5,669 bases of DNA. Origin: Actinomycetota bacterium. GTDB taxonomy: Bacteria > Actinomycetota > Thermoleophilia > Solirubrobacterales > 70-9. The notes beneath the pieces are model-generated. The model had not been told where the DNA came from, searched no databases, and was given only the letters and a program-made list of their open reading frames with translations. The stretch spans positions 1-5,669 of the forward strand of contig JAFDWD010000186.1 of NCBI GenBank assembly GCA_018268695.1, given 5' to 3'. Position numbers and translations under genes: made by a program. Positions 5,397 through 5,669 of the stretch are shown here, piece after piece (the stretch's first letter is position 1; the number at the start of each line of letters is the position of its first letter).

Positions 5397-5669
5397 TTGA
5401 GCGTTGACGCAGGCACCCCCTCGGGCGAGCAGCTCTGGGGCGGCGAGACCACCAAAGCAGTCGACAACTTCCCGGTTTCCGGCGAGCGCGTGCCGGTCCC
5501 CGTGGTCCGCTGGCTGGGCCGGATCAAGTCCGCCGCCGCGGAAGCCAACGGAGCGCTGGGCAAGCTCGACGCCGACGTCGCCGAGCGGATCGCCAAGGCC
5601 GGCTCCGCCGTCGCCGAGGGCAAGTACGACGACCAGTTCCCGATCGACGTCTTCCAGACCGGCTCGGGC
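5397..5669 (+). CDS. fumC: Class II fumarate hydratase (fumarase C), 3'-truncated by window edge
   Basis: These are the first 91 codons of a class II (iron-independent) fumarase, which interconverts fumarate and L-malate in the citric acid cycle as a cytoplasmic homotetramer. Recognisable family segments are LWGGETTKAVDNFPVSG (residues 13-29), matching the usual WGAQTxRAxxNFPI segment, and GKYDDQFPIDVFQTGSG (75-91), matching the family's GKxDDxFPxxVFQTGSG block ahead of the active-site TxTNMN stretch. The start is TTG, supported by a perfect GGAGG 7 nt upstream. The protein lacks the N-terminal RIExDxMGEVxVPA segment that most FumC proteins carry before the WG motif; only 12 residues precede LWGG here. 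No in-frame alternative start could add it. The rest of the enzyme, including the catalytic serine loop, lies outside the window. A related aspartase/argininosuccinate-type superfamily member is possible but less likely given the DDQFPxxVFQTGSG block. Confidence 0.92.
   Translation, partial: MSVDAGTPSGEQLWGGETTKAVDNFPVSGERVPVPVVRWLGRIKSAAAEANGALGKLDADVAERIAKAGSAVAEGKYDDQFPIDVFQTGSG

Noticed and set aside
5207..5623. 138-residue minus-strand frame across the small gene and the fumC start
   Set aside because: It runs antisense to the clear fumarase coding sequence and its Shine-Dalgarno, and its translation is Ser/Ala/Pro-rich with no motifs.
1..5669. Defence system, mobile element, CRISPR array, tRNA or rRNA
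   Set aside because: All five genes are metabolic or a small membrane protein. No regular repeat array, transposase, terminal inverted repeat pair or tRNA-like cloverleaf was seen on reading both strands.

Overview
The window is about 70% GC, with G or C at nearly every third codon position. Together with a probable leaderless promoter and the types of enzyme encoded, this suggests a high-GC actinobacterium. A Thermoleophilia/Solirubrobacterales-type soil organism is my best guess, but it rests on general resemblance and not on a search. There are five genes in about 5.7 kb. No gene-free stretch exceeds 300 bases, and I see no mobile element, CRISPR array or RNA gene.

Layout. Bases 1-625 (+) hold the 3' part of a classical short-chain dehydrogenase/reductase (SDR) gene. 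It converges on a two-gene minus-strand operon. The 39-bp gap between them is almost entirely an 18-bp near-perfect hairpin, in which the stop codons of the two genes pair with each other; it is probably a bidirectional terminator. The operon is transcribed from about 5109 down to 665. Its first gene (3511-5109) encodes a thiamine-diphosphate (ThDP) enzyme of the benzoylformate decarboxylase (MdlC) family. Two bases later comes a 947-residue FAD/iron-sulfur D-2-hydroxyacid dehydrogenase (665-3508) of the D-lactate/D-2-hydroxyglutarate dehydrogenase type. A short divergent intergenic region (5110-5198) holds a candidate leaderless -10 element and a dyad that touches it. On the plus strand follow an overlooked 41-codon small membrane protein gene (5199-5324, GTG start) and the first 91 codons of a class II fumarase gene (5397 to the window end, TTG start with a perfect Shine-Dalgarno sequence).

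How the genes work together. The dehydrogenase should oxidise a D-2-hydroxyacid to a 2-oxoacid and pass electrons through its FAD and Fe-S centres to the respiratory chain. The ThDP enzyme should decarboxylate the 2-oxoacid to an aldehyde. This has the same logic as the mandelate pathway (mandelate, benzoylformate, benzaldehyde), but uses a different class of dehydrogenase. The decarboxylase keeps Ser26, Glu47 and His70 of the Pseudomonas enzyme. It differs at three telling sites: His281 is Tyr, Ala460 is Ile, and the cofactor motif GDGS reads GEGS. The real substrate may therefore not be benzoylformate. These substitutions, the small membrane protein gene and the stop-codon hairpin are the most interesting items. 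I found no evidence of a wholly new system.
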